A stretch of 64,000 nucleotides of DNA from Debaryomyces hansenii CBS767. Taxonomy: Eukaryota; Ascomycota; Pichiomycetes; Serinales; Debaryomycetaceae. Under the pieces are notes generated by a model. That model ran no database searches, was not told the DNA's origin, and saw nothing but the letters and a program-made list of their open reading frames with translations. Position 1 is the stretch's first letter. Each line of letters starts with the position of its first letter. Positions 1-10,194 of this stretch are shown here, in pieces. Where the stretch lies: positions 992,001 to 1,056,000 of the forward strand of contig NC_006047.2 of NCBI RefSeq assembly GCF_000006445.2, in the 5' to 3' direction. Position numbers and translations under genes: made by a program.

Positions 1-1247
1 TTATTGACTCGTTGCATTCAGAGATCGATGACTTGAAGAATGAATTAGAGAGCGTAAAATCCTCGCATGATAATTACAAGAAGAATTTCACTGTTGTTTC
101 TAAGAAAAATGATCTGTTCGTTGACCAATTAGCGAATGCTAAGCATGAAAACGATATGATCAATGCATTATTGAAAAGAAAAGAAAGGAGAATCATCGAT
201 TTAGAGGACCAGTATAGTGAACTAAGCTCAGCTAATGAATCACTTACATTAAACAATAAAAATATGAAGATTCGATGTGATAATTTGCAGGAGTCTTCTT
301 CTTCTTCGATTGCTGAATATGAGAGACTAAAGATTGCCTATGACGCATTAATTGCATCTCAGGTTGAATACAAGAGACACTATGAAAAGGAACTTAATGA
401 TTTGACTTCTAAATTTGAACTCTATAAGAAACAAAACCTCGAAAATTTCAATAATCTAAGCGCCAAATTAACTGACAATGATAAGGATATCGATACGTTA
501 GTCGAAAGTTTAACAAATAAGAGGAAAACAATGGATAATCTATACGTCAATAAAAATAAGACTGTATTAGATTTTTTATCTAAATTGGCCAAAATTGCAA
601 AACTTCATGGGCAAGAATCTAAAGCTATATTACAAGACAATGTTGAAAATATTAAGATGTTAGTTGAGAAGTATCCCGATTTACCAATGAAGTTGAATGC
701 TCTTGAAGAAACCGATCTTGATCTTGAAAGTGTAATTAACGAATCCAACGATACATTGTCTTATTCTTCTTTTGATGATGATACTACGCTTACAAGTTCT
801 CCGGATTTACTGAGTGACGCAACGTTTAACTCTAAAACGTTGAGTAGAGGAAATTCAATTTCAATGAAAAAAAGAAAGAATAAGAGGAATTCGATTAGAT
901 TTGATTCCAAGCATAGTTCTGACTTCAATAACCTGCATACTCAAAGTAATGCACCTAGAAGGAGTGCTAGTAATAATAAGACTTCACGAAATACCTTTTC
1001 AGAAATCAATTCTAGGCTTCCAACTCCTCCATCGCATAATGACCATGACACTGTTAAAGACATTATTAATGCTAATAATATTAGTTATCAAAATCAATTA
1101 CAGAACAACCAAAGGACAAACAATAGAAATTCAAATAACAAATCGAAAAGAAGATCGATGTACGGAAATAATAATAGCAATAATGGTCAAAAAGCTGGTA
1201 GTAGACAAAACTCACTCAACAAAAGCTTCAGCGAGGTTAGTATATAA
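1..1247 (+). CDS. SHE3: She3-like Myo4 adaptor for mRNA transport (5' truncated)
   Basis: The frame is open from base 3, so the gene begins before the window; 414 residues are visible. The first codons read IDSLHSEIDDL, matching the start of the coiled coil of S. cerevisiae She3 as I remember it. A long coiled coil (about residues 1-200) is followed by an acidic stretch and a basic, Asn/Ser-rich tail ending in KSKRRSMYG-like sequence, the same layout as She3. She3 links the type V myosin Myo4 to localised mRNAs; in CUG-clade yeasts it works without She2 and carries transcripts to buds and hyphal tips. Family assignment is by pattern; the missing N-terminus cannot be assessed. Confidence 0.85.
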   Translation, partial: IDSLHSEIDDLKNELESVKSSHDNYKKNFTVVSKKNDLFVDQLANAKHENDMINALLKRKERRIIDLEDQYSELSSANESLTLNNKNMKIRCDNLQESSSSSIAEYERLKIAYDALIASQVEYKRHYEKELNDLTSKFELYKKQNLENFNNLSAKLTDNDKDIDTLVESLTNKRKTMDNLYVNKNKTVLDFLSKLAKIAKLHGQESKAILQDNVENIKMLVEKYPDLPMKLNALEETDLDLESVINESNDTLSYSSFDDDTTLTSSPDLLSDATFNSKTLSRGNSISMKKRKNKRNSIRFDSKHSSDFNNLHTQSNAPRRSASNNKTSRNTFSEINSRLPTPPSHNDHDTVKDIINANNISYQNQLQNNQRTNNRNSNNKSKRRSMYGNNNSNNGQKAGSRQNSLNKSFSEVSI

Positions 1248-1319
1248 AATGGCTACTGTTTCGTTTGCTGGCCCTGTCTATAAATGCGTATAATTCATCA
1301 CCATATCTATCTATATATA

Positions 1320-2750
1320 TTAGACTTTAAAAATAGTAATCGTCCCGTCGTAATAACTCGAAATTAATAAATTAGTCGTTGTTATATCTCTCTTATGTTT
1401 GATTAAAGATTTATAATCGTTTGATTTGACCACATCCGTTTCATTTGGTATTACTAACTTAACTGTACATAACTTGATGCTATTTTGTTTCTCGCGGGGC
1501 TGCTGCTGGCCGCTATTGGATTCTAAGACATCAATTCTTGGAAGTCGTTTGCAATATTTGAATAATTCATTCAAATCAAGATCATATCCTTTGATAAGCC
1601 CATCCCAAAATCCAACAACAAGTAAGCTATTATTAATAGAAACGGACTGAATTCCCGAATGTCTTAAATTATAACGTTTACAATCGCTAATATCATTGAA
1701 TTGAGAAAATTCTTCAGGAATTTTATGAAAAGTTAATTGTTTACCAGCTGAACCACAAATAATTTTATTTTCTTTGTTGTCATACACTAATGATATTATA
1801 GGATATGGGGAGCATGAATCATTCATATAGATCATCTTTATGTGGGGGTCTTTATTTATGATTGTCTTGTCAAAGGATTTTGTTTTATTTCCAAATAATC
1901 CCGCAAGGCCCGATACATTTTTGTCAGGTTTCACTGAATCCGATTTTGCCCCTTCATTTTCGTTGTTAATGGCACCAGAAAAATCAATATGGTATCCAAT
2001 CAAGTGTCCAGATTCATAGCCAATATAGAATAGATCATCTCTCACAAATAACACTTTCATCATTATCCCAAATTTATCTCTCTTCAAAATATCATTTTCA
2101 TTACCTATTTCAAACTCCACTCCTTGTTCTTTATTTAACTGAGTTATAGTTTTTTTATAAAGTTTCCAAGGGTCAATATTAGCAGCTACTCTTTTCAAGT
2201 TCAACTTTGCTTCTAACGATTCGTCCGTCTGGTGTGATGGCTTGAATATCAGATATAGATCAAAATTATTAGAATCAGTCGTAGCAGGTGTTATTAAATG
2301 GTGATTAGAATAGTCCACGTTACAATAATTCAATGCATTTACTGGGATTACAACATTCTCCGGCAACGGGAATGCCTCAAGTAGCTCATTTTTTGAGACG
2401 TTGTTATCTTCCTCACCATCTCTATCTATACTGAAATATTGAACGTTATTATATTTCTCAGCTGGCATCTCTCTACTTCCACTTTTGAAATTCTCAACAT
2501 CCCATATCTTAATATCTGAGTCCTTTGAATGCGTCAATAATAGCCCATTGCATATTTGTCTTAATGTAACTATATTGCTATCATGTCCTTTCCACACACA
2601 ATTTGGCCTTCTAGTATTTATGTCCCACCAAATGATCCACCCATTTGAATCGGCCGAAACTAACGATACCTTTCCTCCAATATAATAAGGTTCTGTACAA
2701 GTAATATCATTTAGATGCCCTCGTAATGTACACAATTCAATCGGTTTCAT
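1320..2750 (-). CDS. ASA1: ASTRA-associated WD-repeat protein Asa1
   Basis: 476 residues starting at an ATG. The N-terminus has WD40 signatures (LRGHLNDIT, then SADSNGWIIWWDINTRRP, then HSKDSDIKIWDV), and later blades end in GFWDGLIKGYDL and SSYYDGTITIFKV at the very C-terminus. This arrangement and the N-terminal wording match fungal Asa1 (443 residues in S. cerevisiae). Asa1 belongs to the ASTRA/TTT assembly that helps mature PIKK kinases such as Tra1 and Tor. A lysine- and glycine-rich insert (about residues 265-290) lies between blades. It converges with SHE3 with only 72 bp between stops, and diverges from FTR1. Confidence 0.85.
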   Translation of the reverse strand: MKPIELCTLRGHLNDITCTEPYYIGGKVSLVSADSNGWIIWWDINTRRPNCVWKGHDSNIVTLRQICNGLLLTHSKDSDIKIWDVENFKSGSREMPAEKYNNVQYFSIDRDGEEDNNVSKNELLEAFPLPENVVIPVNALNYCNVDYSNHHLITPATTDSNNFDLYLIFKPSHQTDESLEAKLNLKRVAANIDPWKLYKKTITQLNKEQGVEFEIGNENDILKRDKFGIMMKVLFVRDDLFYIGYESGHLIGYHIDFSGAINNENEGAKSDSVKPDKNVSGLAGLFGNKTKSFDKTIINKDPHIKMIYMNDSCSPYPIISLVYDNKENKIICGSAGKQLTFHKIPEEFSQFNDISDCKRYNLRHSGIQSVSINNSLLVVGFWDGLIKGYDLDLNELFKYCKRLPRIDVLESNSGQQQPREKQNSIKLCTVKLVIPNETDVVKSNDYKSLIKHKRDITTTNLLISSYYDGTITIFKV

Positions 2751-3118
2751 TGACCTAAAGATTGTATGGTTTGTTCGGTATCTTCATTATTGAAAAAATT
2801 ATTGTCGCATAGTTGTTTTTTGTCCTGTAAATAATTGTCGCATTTTGCACTTCTGTATCAGGCAGTTCGTAACTAATCTTACAACAAATGTTGCAATTTG
2901 CCATTAGTTAGTTCTAGCGAATATAAAATGCTTTATGCGACGAATGCATGGCAAAAATATTACTGGGTTAGATATCGAACAATCCTCAACTTACTTTTCA
3001 TAGCTAGGTTGTATGGGCAATAAGGTCTTCCTATACCCGCATACCAAATATGCTATATGATGATAGGTTGCAATTGTAAGTACTCTAGTTAATACCAAAC
3101 TGTGATGTTCTGGTGCAT

Positions 3119-3198
3119 TATATATCTGCAAGACAACATATTCAGATATATATGTCAACTGACTAGTTTTAAATATTATTTTGTCTTGCAGATATATA
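3119..3198. repeat. 18-bp perfect inverted repeat upstream of FTR1
   Basis: Bases 3119-3136 (tatatatctgcaagacaa) are the exact reverse complement of 3181-3198, separated by 44 bp. The repeat lies about 370-450 bp upstream of the FTR1 ATG and could form a cruciform or be two sites for one regulator. The function is unknown. Confidence 0.85.
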
Positions 3199-3217
3199 TG
3201 ATAACTGACTAACTTTA
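3145..3217 (+). repeat. Two direct repeats, 46 bp apart, interleaved with the inverted repeat
   Basis: Copy 1 at 3145-3171 and copy 2 at 3191-3217 share GATATATATG, two differing bases, AACTGACTA, then a T-rich tail: 23 of 27 positions agree by eye. Copy 2 overlaps the right arm of the inverted repeat, so this short region has both direct and inverted symmetry. Confidence 0.75.
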
Positions 3218-3570
3218 CGTGTAATAATGTGCGATACACCCCGTTTAATTTACAAAGTACTCTATAACTTGGACTAAAATACCTCTTGTATGAGGTAAGA
3301 AAAGTTCCAGAGCTCTATATTTGAATATACTAGCCAATTGATTTCACGATGCTTCACTATGATTTATACTGGTTGGAAAGAGAGAATTTTATGCGTATAT
3401 ATTCTACATGCTGAATATCATTCTACATGCTCTATAAATGTACCAGAAACCGCTAGCATATGCCATTAAATTTCCTTCAAACATATCCTTTGGTGGTAGA
3501 TAGAAATAATAGTTGTCAAAATTCTATCTTATTTCAGGAAATATAAGGACTACAACATAATTGACAAAAA

Positions 3571-4710
3571 ATGGTTGATGTATTCAATATTCAAATTTTC
3601 TTCGTTTTATTCAGAGAAACATTGGAAGGCGTCGTCATTATTTCTATTTTGCTTGCCTTCTTGAAGCAGGGATTAGCAGGCCCTTCAAATGACGCAGTTG
3701 TATATAAGAAATTAGTACGACAGGTCTGGTTTGGGACTATATTAGGGGTGGTATTTTGTCTCATTGTAGGTAGTATTTTTATTGGCATATTCTACACTGT
3801 TGGAAGTGACGTATGGCAAAAATCTGAAGACTTATGGACCGGAGTCTTTTGTATGATTGCGTCTGTTTTAATTTCAATGATGGGCATTGCTATGTTACGT
3901 GTTAATAAAATGAAAGAAAAATGGAGAATCAAGATAGCACAGGCATTGCTTAATGTTCCAGAAAAGAAACTTGATCGCTTTAAGTTAGGTTATTTGACAA
4001 AAAAGTACTGTTTTTTTATTTTGCCATTTGTTACTTGTATACGTGAAGGTTTAGAGGCTGTTGTATTTGTTGGGGGAGTAGGATTAAATCGACCTGTTTC
4101 TTCTTTCCCGCTTCCAGTTATCTGTGGTTTACTTGCTGGAATTGCAGTTGGTTTTGCATTATACTACTGGGGGTCAACAATCTCAGTACAAATATTTTTG
4201 ATCATTTCCACTTGTATCTTGTATTTAATAGCTTCCGGTTTGTTCTCTAGAGGTGTGTGGTATTTTGAAACAAATACTTATAATCAGAAAACTGGGGGAG
4301 ATGCATCTGAAAATGGATCTGGTCCAGGTACCTATGATATTAGCAAATCTGTGTGGCACGTCAATTGCTGTAATCCACAGAAAGATAATGGTTGGGATGT
4401 ATTTAATGCACTACTAGGTTGGCAAAATTCTGCCACGTACGGCTCAGTTATATCGTACTGTGTCTATTGGCTCTGCATGATAGTAGTTTTATTGTTGATG
4501 TCATACGAAGAGAAACATGGACACCTACCATTCTCCAAGAACTTGACTTTGGCTCAATTGAATCCAATGTATCATATTAAAGGCAAGAAGAATAATAACC
4601 TTTCTAGGAGAGAGAAAGACGAGTTATTCGCCAAAGTAAAGATTAAAAATATTGTTATTAGTAAAAATTTTGATTTTGAAGAATCAAATTCAAATATTTC
4701 TCGCCTGTAA
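3571..4710 (+). CDS. FTR1: High-affinity iron permease Ftr1
   Basis: 379 residues with about seven hydrophobic helices. The two iron-binding REXLE motifs of the oxidase-dependent Fe2+ transporter family are present: R15-E-T-L-E19 in the first helix and R158-E-G-L-E162 in the fourth. Ftr1 sits in the plasma membrane and imports Fe3+ handed over by the multicopper ferroxidase Fet3; a FET3-type gene lies 14 kb downstream in this window. The C-terminus is a basic cytosolic tail. The ATG at 3571 gives a start just before the first helix, as in the family. Iron-dependent transcription is expected, but I could not identify a convincing GATA- or Aft-type element upstream. Confidence 0.93.
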   Translation: MVDVFNIQIFFVLFRETLEGVVIISILLAFLKQGLAGPSNDAVVYKKLVRQVWFGTILGVVFCLIVGSIFIGIFYTVGSDVWQKSEDLWTGVFCMIASVLISMMGIAMLRVNKMKEKWRIKIAQALLNVPEKKLDRFKLGYLTKKYCFFILPFVTCIREGLEAVVFVGGVGLNRPVSSFPLPVICGLLAGIAVGFALYYWGSTISVQIFLIISTCILYLIASGLFSRGVWYFETNTYNQKTGGDASENGSGPGTYDISKSVWHVNCCNPQKDNGWDVFNALLGWQNSATYGSVISYCVYWLCMIVVLLLMSYEEKHGHLPFSKNLTLAQLNPMYHIKGKKNNNLSRREKDELFAKVKIKNIVISKNFDFEESNSNISRL

Positions 4711-4944
4711 TACCTATTGATGAAAAATAACTTCAAATTTAATTTTCCAATTTTTGCTGCTAAATTAGACCATAGGTTTACTAAACCGTTTCAAACTTGG
4801 ATCGCGTAAACTAGGCCGTTTAAAAACATTATATATCTAAATATTAATTTTACTAGCACGAAAATGAAGAGAATAATTATCATATTGATAACAGCAACTT
4901 TAAGGTTTATTGATATTATATCGTTACTATATATGTACACATAA

Positions 4945-7872
4945 CTATAAAAAGCAGTCAAACTCGCTTTCTGAATCTCTCAAACATTTCATTAATACAT
5001 TGTCGAACTGAGCTTCCGAGTAGTTTGGCTTTTCATTCTCGTTAATGATACCCAAAATTATCTCTACCAAATTCATGCAATAATCGTTTAGTTTGGCATA
5101 CTTACTTGGTTCAAAGACTTCAACGAAGAAGATTATACCTAACTTCAAGTTACCAAGTATCGAATAAAATTTATCATTTCTATTCAATGACCTTAAATAT
5201 TCCAAGACCAATTTCAAAAAATAATTCTGTAATTCATTCATTATGCTTACGAAGACCTCCGTACCTGTCAAGGGTTTAACTTCATGGATAAGCTTAACGA
5301 AATGAATCAATACTTCATATGTAAAACTTTCGATCTTCAATTCAAAATCGCCTTTCGGATCAATTGCTTTACTAGGAATTTTAAGGAAATATCTTGAAAC
5401 TCTTTCATCAATCCATGATTTCTCACGTTCTAAAATATCATCGAATATTGTTAAAGCTGCTTTGTCTATGTCAGCATATAATTTTAAATTTTGTTGCAGT
5501 AAATTCTTTTCAAATAATTTATCAAATTTCTTGATCAATTTTGGATAAATTGTTTCAGAGATTCTATCAAAATTATTCATTGTCAAAACTTTAAATAGTT
5601 CGGAATCAATGTTTGCTCCTTTGGTGTTAACTCTTACCGTAGACTTTTCAACGTTATATTTCTTCATTAATGAATCAATTAAAATATTTAAACTTCTCAT
5701 AAATTGAATCTCCACACTCACTAGAATTCTTTTACTAGGATAAGGAGCAACTATTCGTATATCATCATTCGAATTATCTTCAAACCCCTTTATAAACAAC
5801 AAATCAGATAATTTTCGTAAAAAATACCCTTCATAATATTCAAGAATATTCATGGTCTTCGTGAAAGTTGGTCCGGAACCTTTATCATGAATAGGATGAT
5901 AAATCTCCCAGTTCTCTAGGTCATAGAATTGAGAACAGTCATTAACCCAAACTGCACATGTTGCTTCTAGAATTTTCTGGTTAATCGTACTCGAAGTAGC
6001 TCTTAAAGACTTGATTATCTTATTGGTATCAGTAGTCTTATTAGCATTTCCAACGATTGCCATGCAATTGCCTACTTTGGTTAGTGTATGATTAATCTTG
6101 GCTGAAATTCCACTCAAGTAAAATATAGTCGAAAGAGAATTAGTATGGTACGGCAAAAAACGGCTGTAGTTTCTTGGAGATGATTCCAATTGATTAACCG
6201 ATTCAGCGTTATCATCGAATAGAGAAGTCAATTTGTTCGTAACATGCACAACAAGACTAACAAATGAATTCCTGATTTTACCTTGAGTATCTATGTTGAA
6301 CCCATTGTCAGGATTACTATAGTGATTATAATTGTTGACAAACTTTGTTATATTCTTCAAAAATAGATCATCCAAATATGTAACGAAGTTAAGTAATACC
6401 AACCAAGTCTCGTTAATAAAGGATAAGTCTAAGTTATCACTGCTATCGAAGAACTTTATTATTATTCTGTCCATTTCTTCGTTACTTGGGGTTGAGGATG
6501 TAGATGAGGCTCTAAAAAAGTCATCAATATTGCTATACTTTTCACTAATATGTCCAACGTGAGAACCGCCTTCTCTATAGTCTGCCAAAGAACTTATATA
6601 GTCCAACAATTTTCTTTGCATCATTTTAAATTTAGTATCAAATTTATTAATTTGATAATCTAAATCTTTTCGTAATCCGTTAAGTTGAGTATTCAAAAAT
6701 TCATAAATTGGGTTCGATGTATTATTTCCATCATCGTTGTTTAATTGGTATAATTTATCGACTAACGAGATAAATCTGGCATTATTTGTGTTTGGAAAAT
6801 GGCCTTTCGAATTACCTGCCTCGTGGTCTAGACTAAGAAGTTCGTTATAAATTTTTTTTCTATATTCTGCAATAATATTGTCCACCTCCGCAAAAACCCT
6901 TAATATTGCGGTATCAACTAATTGTTGATTTTGTTCTCTCTCTTTAATTGCTTCATAATCAGTCTCAGGATTCAAGTGGGCTATGTCTCTTCTGTATGTT
7001 TCTTCTTGTCTTTGGATAAATTCTTGTTTTTCTTTTAGAAATCTATTGTAATCGTCTATAAACTGATCATTATTCTGGGTTGATAATGATTCAATCAAAT
7101 TATGGGGAAGATCGAAGAAAAACTTGTTGCTTTTAATAAATTCAATTAAGGTATTCAATTTTTGTTCTTTACTCTTATTTTCCATTATAGGTCTTATAAG
7201 CAAGGTTGATGCCATATTAATGTTCTTTAATGATTCTTCAAGTTCGGAAGAAAGTGAATCACTTTTCTCTGTATTCCTATGCCTTTGAGGATTGAAAACC
7301 TTAGAGTTTTCACGGTCTTGTTGAATTTTGGTTTTCAGCTGCCTGAATCCTACTAAAATATCATCTATCGACTTCTTACAGTCGACGAATTTGATAAAGT
7401 TGGAATCTATAACCAGCTTCAACTCTGCCGTTTGACTATGTATATTTCTCTCCAAAAAATTTAAAGACTGCACCAATTCATCAATTGAAGAATCTTGATG
7501 AACAGTGGTCAAAAATCTTTGTGAATCGAAATTCGGGGAAGAGATTAAAAACAGATTTAATTTCGGGTCATCTTTGGAAGAAATTACTTCCTTCTGAATC
7601 AATTGCCTAACCACATTTGTACCTCTACCACGAAGTGGGTCCTCGGGATCTTCATCATCATAAACATATAATGAGTTATTATTATGGCCGGTGTTGGTAT
7701 TGACTAATGTAATTAGTAAATTGAATTGTTCGTCTGTTGTGAGATTATTCAATTCGTCTGAATCGATTTGTTCTTGATTTGTTAAATTCAAGTCTTTCCT
7801 ACTACTAGGATTAACAGTAGCAATATTATAGAAAGACAACAAATTTTCGTCATTGTCGTCGTAGTTAATCAT
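4945..7872 (-). CDS. SEC5: Exocyst complex subunit Sec5
   Basis: 975 residues, close to the 971 of S. cerevisiae Sec5. The N-terminus (ENLLSFYNIATVNPSS) and the segment around residues 115-190 (FDSQRFLTTVHQDSSIDELVQSLNFLE) align by eye with Sec5, followed by the long helical-rod architecture typical of exocyst subunits. Sec5 is part of the octameric tether that docks secretory vesicles at bud tips and the septum. The start is the ATG at 7872. It lies tail-to-tail with FTR1 (234 bp apart) and head-to-tail with REB1. Confidence 0.85.
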   Translation of the reverse strand: MINYDDNDENLLSFYNIATVNPSSRKDLNLTNQEQIDSDELNNLTTDEQFNLLITLVNTNTGHNNNSLYVYDDEDPEDPLRGRGTNVVRQLIQKEVISSKDDPKLNLFLISSPNFDSQRFLTTVHQDSSIDELVQSLNFLERNIHSQTAELKLVIDSNFIKFVDCKKSIDDILVGFRQLKTKIQQDRENSKVFNPQRHRNTEKSDSLSSELEESLKNINMASTLLIRPIMENKSKEQKLNTLIEFIKSNKFFFDLPHNLIESLSTQNNDQFIDDYNRFLKEKQEFIQRQEETYRRDIAHLNPETDYEAIKEREQNQQLVDTAILRVFAEVDNIIAEYRKKIYNELLSLDHEAGNSKGHFPNTNNARFISLVDKLYQLNNDDGNNTSNPIYEFLNTQLNGLRKDLDYQINKFDTKFKMMQRKLLDYISSLADYREGGSHVGHISEKYSNIDDFFRASSTSSTPSNEEMDRIIIKFFDSSDNLDLSFINETWLVLLNFVTYLDDLFLKNITKFVNNYNHYSNPDNGFNIDTQGKIRNSFVSLVVHVTNKLTSLFDDNAESVNQLESSPRNYSRFLPYHTNSLSTIFYLSGISAKINHTLTKVGNCMAIVGNANKTTDTNKIIKSLRATSSTINQKILEATCAVWVNDCSQFYDLENWEIYHPIHDKGSGPTFTKTMNILEYYEGYFLRKLSDLLFIKGFEDNSNDDIRIVAPYPSKRILVSVEIQFMRSLNILIDSLMKKYNVEKSTVRVNTKGANIDSELFKVLTMNNFDRISETIYPKLIKKFDKLFEKNLLQQNLKLYADIDKAALTIFDDILEREKSWIDERVSRYFLKIPSKAIDPKGDFELKIESFTYEVLIHFVKLIHEVKPLTGTEVFVSIMNELQNYFLKLVLEYLRSLNRNDKFYSILGNLKLGIIFFVEVFEPSKYAKLNDYCMNLVEIILGIINENEKPNYSEAQFDNVLMKCLRDSESEFDCFL

Positions 7873-7966
7873 AATGCTATTAAATTCTACTGTATTTCAA
7901 TTGAATATTAGTTTGCGTTCCTTTTTTTTCAGCTGATACGTTGTTATGTTTTTTAATTTGGTGATA

Positions 7967-7990
7967 TCGCGAGCTCCTCAATTATCGCGA
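7967..7990. promoter_or_regulatory. Paired TCGCGA palindromes upstream of SEC5
   Basis: TATCGCGA occurs twice, with TCGCGA at 7967-7972 and 7985-7990, 18 bp apart and roughly 95-118 bp upstream of the SEC5 ATG. CpG-rich palindromes are rare in this AT-rich sequence. The recognising factor is unknown to me; CGCG-type sites are bound by Rsc3-like remodeler subunits in budding yeast. Confidence 0.45.
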
Positions 7991-8034
7991 AATTACTATC
8001 AAAAACTTAGAATGTCCTATTGTATACATAATAT

Positions 8035-10194
8035 TTATCTCCATAAACTATATTCTTGTTGCTGCGTATCGTCTCCGTTTACACTAGCTGATACGGCTGC
8101 TACGGCTGCATTGGCTATAGAGGTTGCATCATCTTCTTCATCATGAACGTGACCCAGATTTGGTACTTGACGTGCAGTAGAGTTATAGTGCACAGTATCA
8201 GAGGAGTCATGTAACGGTAATTGAACATGATGTTGGTGTTGTGGTGGTTGGTGATGCTCTTGGTTTTGAGTACGTGGTGGAGCTTGGCCTTGTCTGATAT
8301 AGAAATCTTCAATAAGTCTTTCTAAAACTTCTCCTAAAGACATCTTTCTGTGATCTTTTATTTCAGATTTCATTTTTTCAAACCCAACTTTGAAATCAGC
8401 GGCAACCCAATTCTCATCTGGTTCATTTTTCTTATTCTCTAGATTTGCCGAATTTTTCCGCTCTTCATTGTACAAATGAATAATGTAATCCCAGTCAACA
8501 CTCTCTAATGTTGGGAAACTTAGTCTCTGTAACCTTTGGAAAAGCCATAATCTTGTATTTTGATTCATATAAGACGCTCTTGCGGCAGATGCTCTCTTCA
8601 CAAGCTTGTTCCACTTATAACGGCATTGAATACGTGACCGAACACCATTCATTCTTTCACTAACGATTGTCCAATTAATAGTTGGTGCCTTCAGTTTATT
8701 ATCATCCCCGATATGAGCAACCATATCGGTCACAATGTCTCTCAACTTCCTCTCTTCTTCTTCGGACCACTTATTTAACACTCTGTTCTCCCCACACTTC
8801 ACATAGTTTCTCCATCTATCTCTACAATCTTCCGGCATACGACCCATATTATCACCAATTTCTTTCCAGTTACCTTCCTTAGTTGATGCTAACTTTCTTA
8901 ATAGTTCATCATCCTCTTTAGTCCATTTTGCTCTAACATCGAAAACGTGATACTGTCTTCTAACATGCTTATAAACAGACGCACGAGATCTGTAAGGTAA
9001 TACACGAGTTAAAGATTCCCAGAAATTATCCTTCTTCCTCTCGTTTGACCAAATTCTATTACAAATGTCCTGGCGGCTCAATTTGTGTAAATGGCAATAT
9101 CCTGTAATAAAATGATCAACAGCCGAAATTTCCTCAGGAGAAAAAATCCGAGGTCCGCTACTATTGGTTTGTGGTAGATTATTATACCAGTTACATGCTT
9201 GAGCAGACGCCTCTTCAACCAAAGAATCAATGGACGTTAAATGATTGAATTTTGGTTTGCGATAGTTAGACGTAGGCTTTATTGCTTGATAATTAATAAT
9301 GCCATCTTCAATCTTTGAGAGCTTTCTTTGTTTTGGAATGTTTTTATTGTTCCTATTCAAATCCCCTGATAAAGATGACGCAGCCTGAGCTAGTTGATTG
9401 ATTGCGGCAATCGACTCGGGGTTAGGCTGACCTTGCTGTACAGCTGCAGTAGCTGCAGCAATAACTTGTTGAGCCTGATGAGGAGGAAGATTATTTAAGC
9501 TATTATGAACAGCTGATGTATCATTGTCATGTAGAGAACCATTTCCAAGTTGTTTCGCCAATTCTCTAGCGTCTATGATCGCAGCCTGAACCAATTGATC
9601 GTGTTCTGCCGAGGAGTCTAATCCCGTTAATTCTGGGTCTATCTCATTGTGTGTTTGCGCTTCTTGGTTATTCTTCTTCTTCTTTTTCCTGAGATTCTTG
9701 TTTGACGTAGATTGTTGTGCGTGGGGTTGAGGTTGATGCTGCGCAAATGAATTGAATTCTTCTGCCTGATTATCCGTAATATCATCGTCCAAAAATCCGG
9801 TCCATTGGTTAAACTCATTGATATTCGACATAATATCATCATGATTCAATTTCCGCTTGTTTTTCCTCGACCCGTTATTGGGACCATTCTCGCCCGTACC
9901 ATCTAATGTCCCACCAACATATCTCATCACCGCCGCCTCAACTGCGTCATTGATTTGTTGGTTTGTCGTTTTCACATCAACTAACTCTGGATCCGATTCA
10001 ACGCCATCGGCGTTACCTTCCTCACCGTTGACACCGTCCCCTTCATCCATATCTTTGAATTTGATTTCATTATTCGAAATATTTAGCGATTGATCGCCTT
10101 CTCCATTTTTGCCTTCGTGCTCATCATCACTTCTAGTTTTTGAACCTAACTGAAGCAATGCCTGTGCACCACCTATCTCTTGTTGATCTTCCAT
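8035..10194 (-). CDS. REB1: Myb-type general regulatory factor Reb1
   Basis: 719 residues. A low-complexity acidic and Gln/Asn-rich N-terminal half is followed by the Reb1 DNA-binding core: a Myb-associated region (about 355-420, with FWESLTRVLPYRSRASVYKHVRR), Myb repeat 1 (about 421-465, KWTKEDDELLRKL and GRMPEDCRDRWRNYVKCG) and repeat 2 (about 472-533, NKWSEEEERKL to RCRYKWNKL). The MPEDCRDRWRNYVKCG stretch is diagnostic. Reb1 binds TTACCCG, keeps promoters nucleosome-poor, and blocks or terminates RNA polymerases I and II. Reb1-type sites lie just upstream of the gene, which suggests autoregulation. Start: ATG at 10194. Confidence 0.92.
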   Translation of the reverse strand: MEDQQEIGGAQALLQLGSKTRSDDEHEGKNGEGDQSLNISNNEIKFKDMDEGDGVNGEEGNADGVESDPELVDVKTTNQQINDAVEAAVMRYVGGTLDGTGENGPNNGSRKNKRKLNHDDIMSNINEFNQWTGFLDDDITDNQAEEFNSFAQHQPQPHAQQSTSNKNLRKKKKKNNQEAQTHNEIDPELTGLDSSAEHDQLVQAAIIDARELAKQLGNGSLHDNDTSAVHNSLNNLPPHQAQQVIAAATAAVQQGQPNPESIAAINQLAQAASSLSGDLNRNNKNIPKQRKLSKIEDGIINYQAIKPTSNYRKPKFNHLTSIDSLVEEASAQACNWYNNLPQTNSSGPRIFSPEEISAVDHFITGYCHLHKLSRQDICNRIWSNERKKDNFWESLTRVLPYRSRASVYKHVRRQYHVFDVRAKWTKEDDELLRKLASTKEGNWKEIGDNMGRMPEDCRDRWRNYVKCGENRVLNKWSEEEERKLRDIVTDMVAHIGDDNKLKAPTINWTIVSERMNGVRSRIQCRYKWNKLVKRASAARASYMNQNTRLWLFQRLQRLSFPTLESVDWDYIIHLYNEERKNSANLENKKNEPDENWVAADFKVGFEKMKSEIKDHRKMSLGEVLERLIEDFYIRQGQAPPRTQNQEHHQPPQHQHHVQLPLHDSSDTVHYNSTARQVPNLGHVHDEEDDATSIANAAVAAVSASVNGDDTQQQEYSLWR

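Larger units (their letters stand above)
2751..3570. other. 820-bp divergent intergenic region between ASA1 and FTR1
   Basis: No convincing gene. It must hold the promoters of ASA1 (left) and the iron permease FTR1 (right). It contains a paired set of inverted and direct repeats at 3119-3217, described separately. A short minus-strand open frame inside (2991-3239) looks like chance. Confidence 0.7.

Noticed and set aside
2991..3239. 82-codon minus-strand frame upstream of FTR1
   Set aside because: It overlaps the repeat structure and its composition looks random; no family resemblance.
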